A DNA stretch of 64,000 bases from an uncultured Eubacteriales bacterium. GTDB taxonomy: Bacteria; Bacillota; Clostridia; TANB77; CAG-508. The DNA lies in the NCBI GenBank assembly GCA_948443845.1, contig CAOJUE010000004.1, positions 1 to 64,000 of the forward strand, written 5' to 3'. The translations under genes and the position numbers were made by a program. The notes beneath the pieces were generated by a model, which saw only the letters and a list, made by a program, of their open reading frames with translations, did not search any database and was not told where the DNA came from. Positions 46,700-58,400 of the stretch are shown piece after piece. The stretch's first letter is position 1. Each line of letters starts with the position of its first letter.

Positions 46700-48031
46700 T
46701 TATTGTGATTGTTTTGCATTTTTTTCTGCAACCGCTTCCGAAATCGCAGTTACATACTGCTCCATTTGCGCTTTTAAAATTTCTAAATCGTTTTTGATAT
46801 AGCCCATTTCAATTTGATAACACTCAATTCCCTGATTTGACTGATAATATCGATTCGCAGAATAACTTTTATTTCTGCCATCTACATAGGCATTTGTGGC
46901 AATTCCACCAACTTCTCGAATGGTGTATAAATAGGGCGTTTCAAGTGTGATGTTATATGGCTCATAGCCTTTTTTGGTGGCTGTGGCTGCTAATTCATTG
47001 ATAACGCTTTTGGTGTAATTTCGAACATACACCCCTTCTCCTTTTTTGAAAGAATTGTTATTCGAATATTCGATATCGGTATACGCTACAATTTTATTTG
47101 CCATATTTTGTGCAAATTCTAAATTGGATTTGCACGGTGAATAAATTTCCAGTCCTTTTAAGCCTTTGTTTCCATTATTGATGTGAAATGATAGCATATA
47201 TTTGGCTTTGGACTGGCAGGCTATGGAAATTCGCCCATTTTCGTCGTACATATTGGTGGCTGTGTATGTATTGGTATTGGCATCGTCTCTGGTCAGTTTG
47301 ACTTTGAAGCCTTGCTCCTGTAGTCTTTCTTTTAGCAATTTGGCATAGGCTAAAGTAATGTCTGCTTCAGTGTCAGTTCCTGATTTTTCTCCGACATCTT
47401 TTCCACCGTGTCCTGCGTCGATGACAATATCGTAAACTTCTGCTGGTTTTTCAGCATTGGCAACGGTTAACGACAAATAGGCATAATCACGGTTATCGTA
47501 TTTCTGTGATTTGAAATCTATGTTTATTTTACGATTTTGGTTTTCTTGGGTTACCGTAAAATATTCAATATTGGGCAAATTGGAAGCATTGGATAAAGAA
47601 TAATATTTAGGATTTACACTATTGTTTAGTTTTAGTCGCACCAAAACGACATATTCGCCTTCTGGTAAATCATCCAAAATTAGCCCTGTGTTGATTTCGG
47701 ATATTGTAGTAAACAAAAAATCGCTATCCTGAAAATTAGCATCTAATGGATACGTTTTTTCAAATTCGTTTCCATCTGTCAAATATAGTTTTGCACTTTC
47801 AAAATTGTCTTTGGAAACACCAGCCAATTTTCCTGAAAAATTAAAACATTTGCCATAAGTAAAAATTTCCGTCACTTCCACTTGTTTGGTTTGCATTTTT
47901 TCAAAAATAGCTTGCTTGATTTCTTGCTGTTCTTTGTTCTTGCTTTTGGAAAAAGTCGCAAAATACAAGCCCGTTCCTAGACCAATTAAAATGAATATGA
48001 ACATAACAAATGTAAGAATTTTTTTGAACAT
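46700..48031 (-). CDS. N-acetylmuramoyl-L-alanine amidase with membrane anchor
   Basis: 443 residues. One N-terminal helix (about 5-28), a beta-rich middle part, then an Amidase_3 zinc domain: IVIDAGHGGKDVGEKSG, EADITLAYAKLLKERL, MLSFHINNG and EMGYIKNDLE with the catalytic Glu. Cleaves the amide bond between muramic acid and L-alanine in peptidoglycan. Last gene of a run with rimO; a terminator follows. No CGG codon. Confidence 0.9.
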   Translation of the reverse strand: MFKKILTFVMFIFILIGLGTGLYFATFSKSKNKEQQEIKQAIFEKMQTKQVEVTEIFTYGKCFNFSGKLAGVSKDNFESAKLYLTDGNEFEKTYPLDANFQDSDFLFTTISEINTGLILDDLPEGEYVVLVRLKLNNSVNPKYYSLSNASNLPNIEYFTVTQENQNRKINIDFKSQKYDNRDYAYLSLTVANAEKPAEVYDIVIDAGHGGKDVGEKSGTDTEADITLAYAKLLKERLQEQGFKVKLTRDDANTNTYTATNMYDENGRISIACQSKAKYMLSFHINNGNKGLKGLEIYSPCKSNLEFAQNMANKIVAYTDIEYSNNNSFKKGEGVYVRNYTKSVINELAATATKKGYEPYNITLETPYLYTIREVGGIATNAYVDGRNKSYSANRYYQSNQGIECYQIEMGYIKNDLEILKAQMEQYVTAISEAVAEKNAKQSQ

Positions 48032-48042
48032 TTTGTGCTCCT

Positions 48043-49354
48043 TTAGTGATTTATTTTTCCCACCAAATCGTACTTTTCGCCAACTCCTGTAATTTCACAC
48101 TTTACAAAATCACCAATTTTTATTTTTCCTGTATTTTCTATGTAAATGACGCCATCTTCGTCTGGAATATCCATATAACTTCGCGCAATCGCATATTTTC
48201 CATCATGCGTAAATCCGTCAATTAACGTAGAGTAGGTTTTTCCAACCTTTTCCTCCAATTTCTGCCTTGAAATTTCTTCTTGACATTTCATGAGCAAATT
48301 CCAGCGTTTTTGTTTGGTTTTATAATGAATTTGCTCTTTTAGTTTGCTAGCAGGTGTTCCGTCTTCTTTGGAATAGGCAAAAGCGCCTAATTTTTCAAAT
48401 TTCGCTTTTTTTATAAATTCATATAACTCTTCAAAATCTTCTTCCGTCTCGCTCGGAAATCCTACCATAAATGTTGTTCGAATTATCACATCTGGAATTT
48501 GCTTTCTTAAATTTGTGATTAAGTTTTCAATGGACTTCGAATCACTTTTTCGATTCATTCTTTTTAGCACACGATCCGAAAAATGTTGCAATGGAATATC
48601 AAAATAATGGCAGATTTTATCCTGTTTTTTGACCATTTCAATCAGTTCATCTGTGATGCTTTCTGGGTAAGCATACAAAAATCGAATCCACTTAAAATTC
48701 TGTATTTGACAAAGTTTTTCTAGCAATTCTGCCAGTTTTGGCTCGCCATATAAGTCAATTCCATATTTTGTGGTATCTTGTGCAATTACGATTATTTCTT
48801 GATAGCCTAAATCTGCTAGACGTCTGGCTTCTTTCAAAATCTCTTCCATTGGTCGACTAATATATGGTCCACGAATACTTGGAATAGCGCAATATGTACA
48901 ATGATTGCTACAACCTTCTGCAATTTTTAAATATGCTGTTTTATCTCCTGTGGAAATCGTTCTATCCAGATAATCTAACGTATTCTTTGATTTTCTTGGT
49001 AAATCTAATAAATTCTCAATTTTACACCACATTTCATCATATTCATCTACAGAAATAAACAAATCCACTTCTGGCAATGCTTTTTCCAACTCTTTTTGAT
49101 AGCGTTTCACAAGGCAACCTGTAACAATTAAAAATTGACATTTTGCCGTTTGCTTTAATTCTGCCATTTCCAAAATTGTCTGAATCGCCTCTTCTTTTGC
49201 ACTCTCAATAAAGCCACACGTATTGATTACAATAATTTGAGCTTCGTGTTGGTTACTTACAATTTCAAATTTTTCCTTTTTAAATAAGCCAACAAACATT
49301 TCTGTATCCACTAAATTTTTGCTACAACCGCAGTGATACAAATCCTACTTTCAT
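48043..49354 (-). CDS. rimO: Ribosomal protein uS12 methylthiotransferase, CGG +1 shift at codon 9
   Basis: Radical SAM enzyme that methylthiolates an aspartate of S12; 436 residues after correction. True start ATG 49354 (GGAGAA upstream): MKVGFVSL, then an in-frame CGG at 49328-49330 followed by TTG TAG. Skipping C gives GCSKNLVDTEMFVGLFKKE, the first cluster cysteine. Then VINTCGFIESAKEEAI, the radical SAM loop CSNHCTYCAIPSIRGPY and a C-terminal TRAM domain. Nearly the whole protein depends on a shift in the ninth codon. Confidence 0.94.
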
Positions 49355-49363
49355 ACATTTCTC

Positions 49364-49603
49364 CTAAAAAATAAACGACAAAATAATGGCAAGCACAACT
49401 CCTGGAACACCTAAAATTCCCGTAAGCAAAATGCTCCACCACGTTATTGCCATAAAAATTCCAAACTTTGCTAAAAAATACAACAAAATTCCACCAATTA
49501 CAGAATTCACAATAAATTTGCAAATTAGTCTAATCGGAAATGTCAATATTTTTAACACAACAATTAAAACAAAAATCGCTCCAATAAACATTAAATAACT
49601 CAT
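49364..49603 (-). CDS. BofA-like membrane protein
   Basis: 79 residues, almost wholly hydrophobic. FIVNSVIGGILLYFLAKFG and ITWWSILLTGILGVPGV match the BofA family, an inhibitor of pro-sigma-K processing in Bacillus; in Clostridia similar proteins are present without sigma-K processing by SpoIVFB. Ends 9 bases before rimO start. Suggests a sporulating lineage or relative. Confidence 0.78.
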   Translation of the reverse strand: MSYLMFIGAIFVLIVVLKILTFPIRLICKFIVNSVIGGILLYFLAKFGIFMAITWWSILLTGILGVPGVVLAIILSFIF

Positions 49604-49613
49604 TTTTTCCTCC

Positions 49614-50171
49614 TTAATTAAATCGATTCATTGCCGAATCAATCCCGTTTCTTAACAGTTCAATAACTGCTTCTTTTGCTAAATTTACACCTATTTCCAA
49701 ATCTTTTTCCTCTTCCTCTGGAATACTTCCGATGACATATTCTATCACATTTTCATCTTCCTTCGGTTTCCCAATTCCGACTCGAATTCTTGGAAAATTC
49801 TCACTATTTAAAAAATGCACCACTGATTTCATTCCATTATGGCTCCCTGGCGAGCCACTTTTTCGAATTCTAATTTTTCCAGGTTCAATATCCATATCAT
49901 CATAAATAATGATAATTTTGTCAAGTTCTATTTTATAAAAATTCACAAACTCAATGACCGCTTCTCCACTCACATTCATAAAGGTCTGCGGTTTTACCAA
50001 AATGACTTTTTGACCTTCGATGATTGCATTTTCATATTCGCTACGAAACTTTTTTCGAGCAATCTCAATTCCATACTGTTTTGCCAATTCATTTATGACA
50101 TGAAATCCCATGTTATGTCTTGTTTTCGCATAATCGGATTCTGGATTTCCTAATCCCACAATTAAATACAT
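49614..50171 (-). CDS. pth: Peptidyl-tRNA hydrolase
   Basis: 185 residues. Recycles peptidyl-tRNA released from ribosomes. MYLIVGLGNPESDYAKTRHN, NMGFHVINELA, VILVKPQTFMNVSGEAV, IIYDDMDIEPGKIRIRKSGS and GSHNGMKSV with the conserved His/Asn/Asp set. It would also process products of failed frameshifting, which may matter in an organism with many shift sites. Adjacent to bofA-like and tsaC. Confidence 0.97.
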   Translation of the reverse strand: MYLIVGLGNPESDYAKTRHNMGFHVINELAKQYGIEIARKKFRSEYENAIIEGQKVILVKPQTFMNVSGEAVIEFVNFYKIELDKIIIIYDDMDIEPGKIRIRKSGSPGSHNGMKSVVHFLNSENFPRIRVGIGKPKEDENVIEYVIGSIPEEEEKDLEIGVNLAKEAVIELLRNGIDSAMNRFN

Positions 50172-50186
50172 TTTTTCCTCCGTTTT

Positions 50187-51227
50187 TTAAATTTCCAAAT
50201 AATTGTATCCACAACTTCTTAAAAGCCTGTTCATAATCGCAATGCCTAAACCGTCTCTTTTTACGCCTTCAATAATAACCAATTCACCCAATAATTCATC
50301 TGATTTTCTCAAAGCAGAATAAATATTTTGAGCAATTTCTTTTAAATTATCTTTACTGCCCAAGCTGATAAATCGATGTTCTGACACAACAATTTGTTCC
50401 TTATGCTCATCAAATCCTAGAACCACCACATCGCCTTTTAATTCTTTTATCATTCTGTTAATGCCAAAAATCAAATCTTTTTCATCTTCGGAATAAACTA
50501 ATTCAGCAGGTTTATTGGGTGCATAATGCTTGTGTTTGACTCCTGGACTTTCTACTTTTTCGTCTTCTTCAACAGGAGCAAAAATTCCATTTCCAAAATC
50601 AACAATTCCAATCACCTCTTCAATTTGTTCTGGTGTAATAGCACCTGGTCTTAAAATGCATGGAATTTCGTCAATGACTTTGACAACCGTTGATTCTAAA
50701 CCGATTTGCGATTCGCCACCATCTACAATCGCTGAAACTTTTCCCTCCAATTCTTTTCGTATATCTTCCACCATTGTTCCACTTGGTTTACCTGAAACAT
50801 TGGCGCTTGGCGCCGCAATTGGTACACCAGAAAATGTGATAATCCCTCTAGCAATGACATTATCTGGCATTCGGATTCCTACGGTATCTAGCCCTGCAGA
50901 AACAATCTTGGGTATTTTATCTGTTTTTTTCAAAATTAATGTAAATGGACCTGGCATGAAATGGTCAATTAATGCTTGTTCCACTGGGCTAATATCTTTG
51001 GCGATTTCATCAATTTTCTGTTTGTCAGCAATATGAACAATGAGTGGATTATCGGATGGTCTACCCTTTGCCATAAAAATTTTTCCGACCGCTTTTTCAT
51101 CAAAAGCATTAGCGCCAATTCCATAGACGGTTTCCGTTGGAAATATCACAATTTCACCGTTTTTTATTAAATTACATACTACTTTTAATTCTTCTGTATT
51201 TGTATTTTCTTTCCAATTATAATACAT
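50187..51227 (-). CDS. tsaC: L-threonylcarbamoyladenylate synthase (Sua5 type)
   Basis: 346 residues with N-terminal YrdC domain (GEIVIFPTETVYGIGANAF, KGRPSDNPLIVHI, AAPSANVSGKPSGT) and a C-terminal Sua5 domain (ESPGVKHKHYAPNKPAEL linker). Makes threonylcarbamoyl-AMP for t6A37 in ANN-decoding tRNAs, which helps reading-frame maintenance. No CGG codon. Confidence 0.95.
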   Translation of the reverse strand: MYYNWKENTNTEELKVVCNLIKNGEIVIFPTETVYGIGANAFDEKAVGKIFMAKGRPSDNPLIVHIADKQKIDEIAKDISPVEQALIDHFMPGPFTLILKKTDKIPKIVSAGLDTVGIRMPDNVIARGIITFSGVPIAAPSANVSGKPSGTMVEDIRKELEGKVSAIVDGGESQIGLESTVVKVIDEIPCILRPGAITPEQIEEVIGIVDFGNGIFAPVEEDEKVESPGVKHKHYAPNKPAELVYSEDEKDLIFGINRMIKELKGDVVVLGFDEHKEQIVVSEHRFISLGSKDNLKEIAQNIYSALRKSDELLGELVIIEGVKRDGLGIAIMNRLLRSCGYNYLEI

Positions 51228-51367
51228 AATTCTCCCTCGCGCTAAGTTATTATATCATAAAAATTCAAATTACGTCAATAAAAATATGAACAGATGATAA
51301 AATTGTTTGAAACTATACTTTGCTGCCAGAGTCACAAAAAGGCACTTTTAAAGCATTTCTTCTCCTT

Positions 51368-51568
51368 ATAATGGTTATGGTCTACTTTTTTCACAAAGTC
51401 GCCCTACGGTCATCCTAGTGCGTCATTCTAACAATCTATTTTTCTGATACCCTATATTTTTATAGGCTTAAAGCATAAAATTGGGTGTTTTTAAGCAGTT
51501 TTCTTTAAGATTTAGACATTTTTCTTTATTTCTTCTAATACTAGGCTTAAAATGGCTTTTAGAATTTA
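51368..51568. repeat. Dispersed non-coding element, copy 2
   Basis: Aligns by eye with 13680-13885. No open frame. Fills the gap between the tsaC leader and the response regulator terminator. Confidence 0.5.
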
Positions 51569-51612
51569 AAAAATCTCCGATGAGAACTCTCGGCTCTTAT
51601 CGGAGATTTTTA
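51569..51612 (-). terminator. Terminator after the response regulator gene
   Basis: Stem AAAAATCTCCGATAAGAG with complement; T run on minus. Confidence 0.85.
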
Positions 51613-51614
51613 TT

Positions 51615-52400
51615 TTATTGTTTTTTGGTATTATCCGCAATATAATATCCCACACCACGTTTGGTTATCAATATCTTTGGATCTGCCTTATCTTTTTCGA
51701 TTTTATCACGAATTCGATTCATGGTAACATCAATGGTTCGAATGGCTCCAATATATTCGTCATATTCCCAAATTTCATGCAATAGTTTTTCCCTTGTTAC
51801 AACCTCCCCTGGCTGGCTGGCAAGGAATTTTAAAACATCAAACTCCTTTTTCGTCAAGTTGACAACTTCGCCTTTTACGCGTGCTTCGATTTTCTTTAAG
51901 TCAAGTGTTAATTCACCGACTTCGATGATTTCATCATTTTTTTCTTCTTGCTCTTCTGCTTCTGCTGGCGCGACTGCCACCTTGGCTTCTGCTTTTCTTA
52001 AATTTGCTTTGATTCTTGCCATTAATTCACGAATTTGGAATGGTTTGGTAATATAATCATCGGCTCCCATTTCCAAACCTACAATTTTATCGGATTCGGT
52101 ATCTTTTGCAGAAACCATTAGAATTGGCATGGTTGAAATATTGAGATAATATCTTATTTTTTTGCATACCGAAATTCCATCCAATTTCGGAATCATGACA
52201 TCTAACAAAATCAAATCTGGGCGTTCTTTTAACGCCATTTCAACTGCTGTTAAGCCGTCATATGCTTTTAGGGTGTTATATCCTTCTTTTTCAAGATTGT
52301 ACACCAACAAATCCATGATACTTTCTTCATCATCAACTACCAAAATCGTCTTTTTTTCTTGTTCTACTAGGTCTTCTAATCCTTCCACAAAAAATCCCAC
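51615..52400 (-). CDS. OmpR/PhoB-family response regulator
   Basis: 261 residues. Receiver domain with DDEE near 25, LLDVMIPKLDG (phospho-Asp), PILMVSAKDTES and YITKPFQIRELM (Lys); Ala/Glu linker; winged-helix domain with LTKKEFDVLKFLASQPGEVV and LLHEIWEYDEYIGAIRTIDV. Transcription factor of a two-component system; the kinase at 25249 is a candidate partner but distant. No CGG codon. Confidence 0.93.
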   Translation of the reverse strand: MGFFVEGLEDLVEQEKKTILVVDDEESIMDLLVYNLEKEGYNTLKAYDGLTAVEMALKERPDLILLDVMIPKLDGISVCKKIRYYLNISTMPILMVSAKDTESDKIVGLEMGADDYITKPFQIRELMARIKANLRKAEAKVAVAPAEAEEQEEKNDEIIEVGELTLDLKKIEARVKGEVVNLTKKEFDVLKFLASQPGEVVTREKLLHEIWEYDEYIGAIRTIDVTMNRIRDKIEKDKADPKILITKRGVGYYIADNTKKQ

Positions 52401-52451
52401 CTTTCTTTCTATTCTTTTTATATCACATTAATTTTATTTCGGCAAGTTTTT

Positions 52452-55400
52452 TTACATAAATATTTGAACATTATAAATTCTTCCATCATCACAAAGCGGA
52501 ATTTTCTTGTCTTTTACTTCATTTCCGTTGACGAAAAATTTATCTACACCTGTATTTTTTCCGTCTTGGTTTTTGACAACAATTTGGTAAATCGTAGTTT
52601 TATATTTGTATTTGATTTCATATTCTTTCCAAGACTTACTAATACAAGGTTCTACGCTTAAGAAACCATTTTTAATTTTCAAACCTAAAATTGATTCAAT
52701 AATCGCCTTAAAATACCAACTGCTCGAACCCGTGTACCAGTTCCAACCACCACGTCCCATCAAATCTTTGTTGGTGTAAATATCTGCCTCCATGACATAA
52801 GGCTCTAGTTTGAACTTTTTGGCTTCTTCTTTGGTTTTGGTGTGTTCAATTGGATTAATTAACTCTGCAAATTCGACCGCTTTATCGCCAAATCCAAGCA
52901 AAGCTTCAGCAATAATCAGCCACACACTTCCGGTGCGTATATTGCCCTCCATTCTCGCGGATTCCAGCTGGATATGATTTAATATATCCTGGATTAAAGC
53001 TAGAATTTTCAAAAGCTGGTTCAAATAATTTAATTAATTTATTTTCTCGATCAACTAAATAATTTTCGGCTTCTTCAATAGAAATAAATTTTTTATCATT
53101 ATCCGCCGCATTGGAAATAACTGCCCAACTTTGTGCAATACAGTCAATTCTGCATTCTTCACTGCTCATACTTCCAATTTCGTAGCCATCGTCATTAATG
53201 GCTCTTTTGTACCAACGTCCATCCCATGCTTTGGTATTTAAGTTTTTCTTTAATTCTTCTTTTAGTTTAGTGTATTTTTCTACCAAATCTGCACGTTTTC
53301 TTTCTTCGCAAATGGGAATAAATCGATTTAAAATGTCGTACAAGAAAAATCCTAGCCAAATGCTTTCGCCTTTTCCTTTGCTTCCTAGATTACTAAATCC
53401 ATCATTCCAGTCGCCTACACCAATTTTAGGAAATGGGTCAATTCCTTTTGCAATTACTTGTTCAATGGAACGAATGCAATGTTCAAAAATACTTTCCTTT
53501 ACGTCGCTTTCGTAGAAAATATCGTATTTTTCAAGTTCGCCTTCTTTTAGCAAATTGCCTTTGAGGTAGGAAACTTGCTCATCTAAAATATCCCTTTGGT
53601 TGGTAAATTCGACATATTCCAAAACACCATAAACAAGCCATAATAAGTCATCAGAAAAACGCGTTCGAATGCCTTTTTTCGTTTCCAAATGCCACCAATG
53701 CAAAACATCGCCTTCAATAAATTGATGTCTCGCACAATTTAAAATTTGGTCTCTTAAAAATGAACTATCGATATATTTAATTCCAAAGCAATCCTGCAAT
53801 TGGTCACGAAAACCAAATGCTCCGCCAGATTGATGATAGCCACTTCTAGCAAATAATCGGCTCACAATGGTTTGGTACACGAGCCAGCCATTCATCAAAA
53901 GATTGATGGATTCGGACGGCGTTTTTACATTAATTACACTCAAAATATTATTCCATTTTGATTTCACATTTTCAAGTCTAACTTCTGCATCGTATTCTTT
54001 CTGATATTGGCTAGCCACTTCTTTCATTTTATCTATACTATTTTCTTGGCCAATTAAAATTGAAAACTTTTTGTCTTCAAATTTATCCAATTCTAAATCG
54101 ATTTGGAACCCAATGCAGGAATCTTTTCCAAGCCCTGAACTTCCGTCCAATTGTTTGTATAAAGCATCTGGTTCTTCGATTGTGCCACTGCCAAAAAAGT
54201 CTGCTTTGTCGCCTGTAAAACTACTGATTTTTTCGTTGCTTGTCACATACATAATTTTGTCTTTAAAATCTTCATCTGCAAACATATTTTTAACAAGCAA
54301 CAAATTTCCTTTTTTCTCAAGTTTGATATTTCCATTGCTAAAATATTCGTCTTCGCCCAAAACTGGCTTCATATAAACCACTAATTTAATTTTTCGATTT
54401 TCGCCAATGATATTTTTGATACGAAAATTTAGCACTTTTACATTTTCTTCATTGGGTACGAAAACATCAACCGTTTGGATTAAATTATCGTAACTATTTT
54501 GGAAACTCGAATAGCCAAATCCATGCCTGATATAGTAATAGTTTGGGCTTGGATTGACACTGCTGTTTATCGTCCAAACCTGTGAATTGTCTTCATCTTT
54601 TAGATAATAAATTTCAGATGGAACATCTAAAACGGTGTTGTTGTTCCAAGCTGTTAGACGATTTAGTCGGCTGTTTTTGTACCAAGTGTATCCGCCCAAG
54701 CCGTCTGTTACAATGCTTCCGAAAAACTTGTTGGCTAGAACATTGCTCCAAACGGATGGCAATTTGTTTTCTGTGTTTTTGTAAATGATATATTCTTTTC
54801 CGTTTTGAGAAAATCCGCCAAAGTCGTTATCATAAAGCAATTCCTCTTTTTTGAGTGGCAATATTTCTTCACTGATTGGAAGCATTTTTGGTTTTTCAAT
54901 TTCGCCTTTTTGCGCCTCTTGTTTTTCTTGCATTTCTTTTAAAAATGCGGATAAATCTCCTTTTTTAGAGTCAAGCAAGACACGCGCTTTTAATTCAATC
55001 GCCTTCAAATCTTCTTTTGGCAAATCTTTTTGGTTTAGTACAAAAATTCCGCCAGACGTATTTTTCAAAAATTGCAATTGCCTTTCGGAAATGACGGACT
55101 GAATCGCGTCATCGACAAATCGTTCATACACATTTTTTTCGTTATTCAAGATCACCAAGTCCATGAAAATATTTTTAATTCGGTAATATTCAAAGGCTCG
55201 TATGATATCTTCTAAAACGTATATTTCATCAAATTTTGCAATTTTTAAAACAAAAATTGGCAAATCTCCAGAAATTCCGTATTTCCACAAGCTCTGAATT
55301 GAACATTCTGGTGTATCATTCTTTTTATCAGTAGCATTTAACTGCAAAATATAGTTTAACAATTGCTGATACATTTCCAGTTTGCTTGATTTGATACGCA

Positions 55401-58400
55401 GATATTTATTTTGTTCTTCGCATCTGGCCATTGCGATATTGAAAATTTTATCAATTTCTTCTTTTCCTTTGACTTTTTGAATGAGGCTTTTCACTTCTTC
55501 TTTTGTATCTCCAACTGTGATGATTAAATCCACGGTTGCATCTGATTGTGAAGCAACTTTTACTGTTCTTTTCATAACTACAATTGGTGAGACAACTTGC
55601 GCAATTTGCTTTGAAAAAATCTTCTGATTTTTAATCATTTGTGGCAAACCATAATTTTCTCTTGCACGATATTTTTCGCCATCAATTTCGTATTCAAAAT
55701 TCACAATTTGGTCACTTTCTGTGTATAACGTTGTTGCCAAATACACACTTTCTTCAAGACTTCTTGATTTTCTTTGCACAATGATATTTTCATTTTCTTC
55801 TTCAAATTTCAAAAATAATTTATTAAAAGCTGGATGCGCATATTGGGCTGATTGATGTGAAAGCACTGGCTCAAATTCGCAAATTACTTCCAATACTTCA
55901 TCGCTTTTTCCAAAATTCTCAATTTGCACACGCCTAATTTCGATGCATTTATCTGGGTCTAAGGTCACTATTACTTCAAATCTTAAATTAGCATCTTTCC
56001 CAATAAATTTGGCTTTGTCTGGTGCAAAAATGACTTTGTCGCATTTTTCTAATTGCATAATTTTCTTGGTTTTGGTGTTTCGGATATAAAAGAAAATTCC
56101 GTTTTTGAGTTCAGAAGTTACTTTATAATCGTTAATCATCTGATTTTTATAGGTGCTGACGCCTTCGCCAAAGTCGTTGATCATAATTTTATAATTGGGA
56201 TTAGCAATCACATTTACATTTTTAAATCTAGGATTTCGATTTTCGATGACTCTTTCAACATATCCGCTGTCAACTGGCGTCTTATTTTTGGAAATTTTCT
56301 CTTTTTTCTCTTTGGTGATAATCATCTTAACCGGCATTTTTTCTTGTAATAACACATTGACCGATTCGATTTCTGGATTTTTGTTAAATCGCTTTTGCAA
56401 AATATTTTCATGAAGGCAATTATTAATGGATAGCAAAATCAAACCTTGATGATGTGCCATATACGTTTTTACAACTTCGTGTGTCTCACCCTTTTTGAGC
56501 CTGCTACTTGTATAATCGACTGCTTCATAAAATCCATATTTTCCTCGAGAACCCTCTTTTTCCAAATACTTCAAATTCTGAATGGCTTGCGAATGAACAT
56601 ATGGCAAGGACAAAAATGTGCTATACGGCGAGATGACAATATCTTCCTCCAAACCTCTTTTCAAGCCAAGCCACGGAACACCAAATGCTTTATACTGATA
56701 ATGTCCGTGCAAATCTCTCAAATTAAACGCTGATTCTGAAATTCCCCAAGGCACTTTCAGTTTTTTCGCATATTCGATTTGGCTCAAAATGGCAAATCGG
56801 CTGGCTTCATCAATCAGGCTTCCTTCATATTGCTTTAAATTAATATTGGGCATTAAATATTCAAATGTAGTTCCTGTCCAAGAAATCAAACCTTTATAGC
56901 CTTTTAAAGAGGTTACCGTTCGACTTAAGTTGTTCCAAAGTTTGCTTGGCGCGTCGCCTTTGGCAATGGCAACAAGGCTGGCTTGCCTTGCTTCTGAAGC
57001 TAGAAAATCATAGTATGAATCAGTTAGTTCGTTGTCTTCTAAATTAAAGCCGATTGACATGAGTTTGTTTTCTGGGCTATATAATTTTGAAAAGTCGGTA
57101 TTATCAATCAAATCTGAAACATTTTGAATGAGATTGTCGAGTTCCGATTTGCTGTTTTGCTCGATTAAAAATTGTTTTACTACATATAAATAACCCACCA
57201 AATTCCCACTATCCACAGACGAAACATAGCGTGGAAGCATCGGTTCTAGCGTTTCTGTTTTGTACCAATTGTATAAATGTCCATTCCATTTTGCCAAAAT
57301 ATTGATGGTTTCGATAACCTTTGTAATATAATCAATGGCTTGTTTTTGATTTATATAGCCAAGGTCATAAGCAGAAATAAAGGCTAATAATTCTAAGCCG
57401 ATATTGGTTGAAGAAGTTCGTTTTACCGTTTTTTCTTTACGGTTTTCTTGGTAGTTATCTGGCATTAAATAATGCGTATCTTCTGTTATGTGGTCTTTAA
57501 AAAATTGCCAAGTGGCTTTTCCCACTTCTTTTAGATAATCAAAATCTTCTGTACTCATTTGATTTTCGTGCCCTATATCCAAACTAATATACCAAGCCAC
57601 AATTGGTGCTACAATCCATAAAATTCCCAAAGAAACCGCAATCGGATTTTGGAAACATAAAAACAAAATGCCAAGAATTACATTGCTTCTCATTTGCAAA
57701 AAATGGGATTGCAAATCTGTTTTTGAATTTTTATCTGCCTCTTCTGCTGTCACCCATTCTAGCAATTTGGTTTTGGTTTTCATACGATACATACTTTTGC
57801 AAATGGCATCCAAATTTTTGAACATTTCATAAGGCAAAAATAGAATGCTTAAAAGAATTCGAATAAAACTAATGGTTCCATTTTTCATATCTTTCGAGAA
57901 TTTTTTGTCGCTATACACAGCCCCTTCTACATTGCTTTCTTTGAAAACAATGTAATTGACACCATCTAAAATATACGAAATGATGATTGCTAAAACCGAC
58001 CACAAAATGACTTCCATTCCCAAATCTTTCAAAGTCAAATAAATCAAATTTCCTGTCAAAATACCGACAAATGCCATAATATTTAATAAACTTCTTCTTA
58101 AGTTGTCAAATATTTTGAATTTCGAAATTTCATTCAATCGATTGCTTTTTAGCCATTTTATAATTTGCCAATCACCTCTTGTCCATCTGTGATTTCGCAA
58201 AATATAAGGAATATAGCGAAGTGGATAGCCGTCAAGTAACATGACATCTGTTAAAAGCCCACAACGCAAAAAATTTCCTTCTAGCAAATCATGGCTAAGC
58301 ACGGTATTTTCCTCGATTTCTCCGTCTAATATTTGATTGTAGACAGAAACATCGTAAATTCCTTTTCCAGTAAAAATTCCTTCTCCAAAATAATCTTGGT

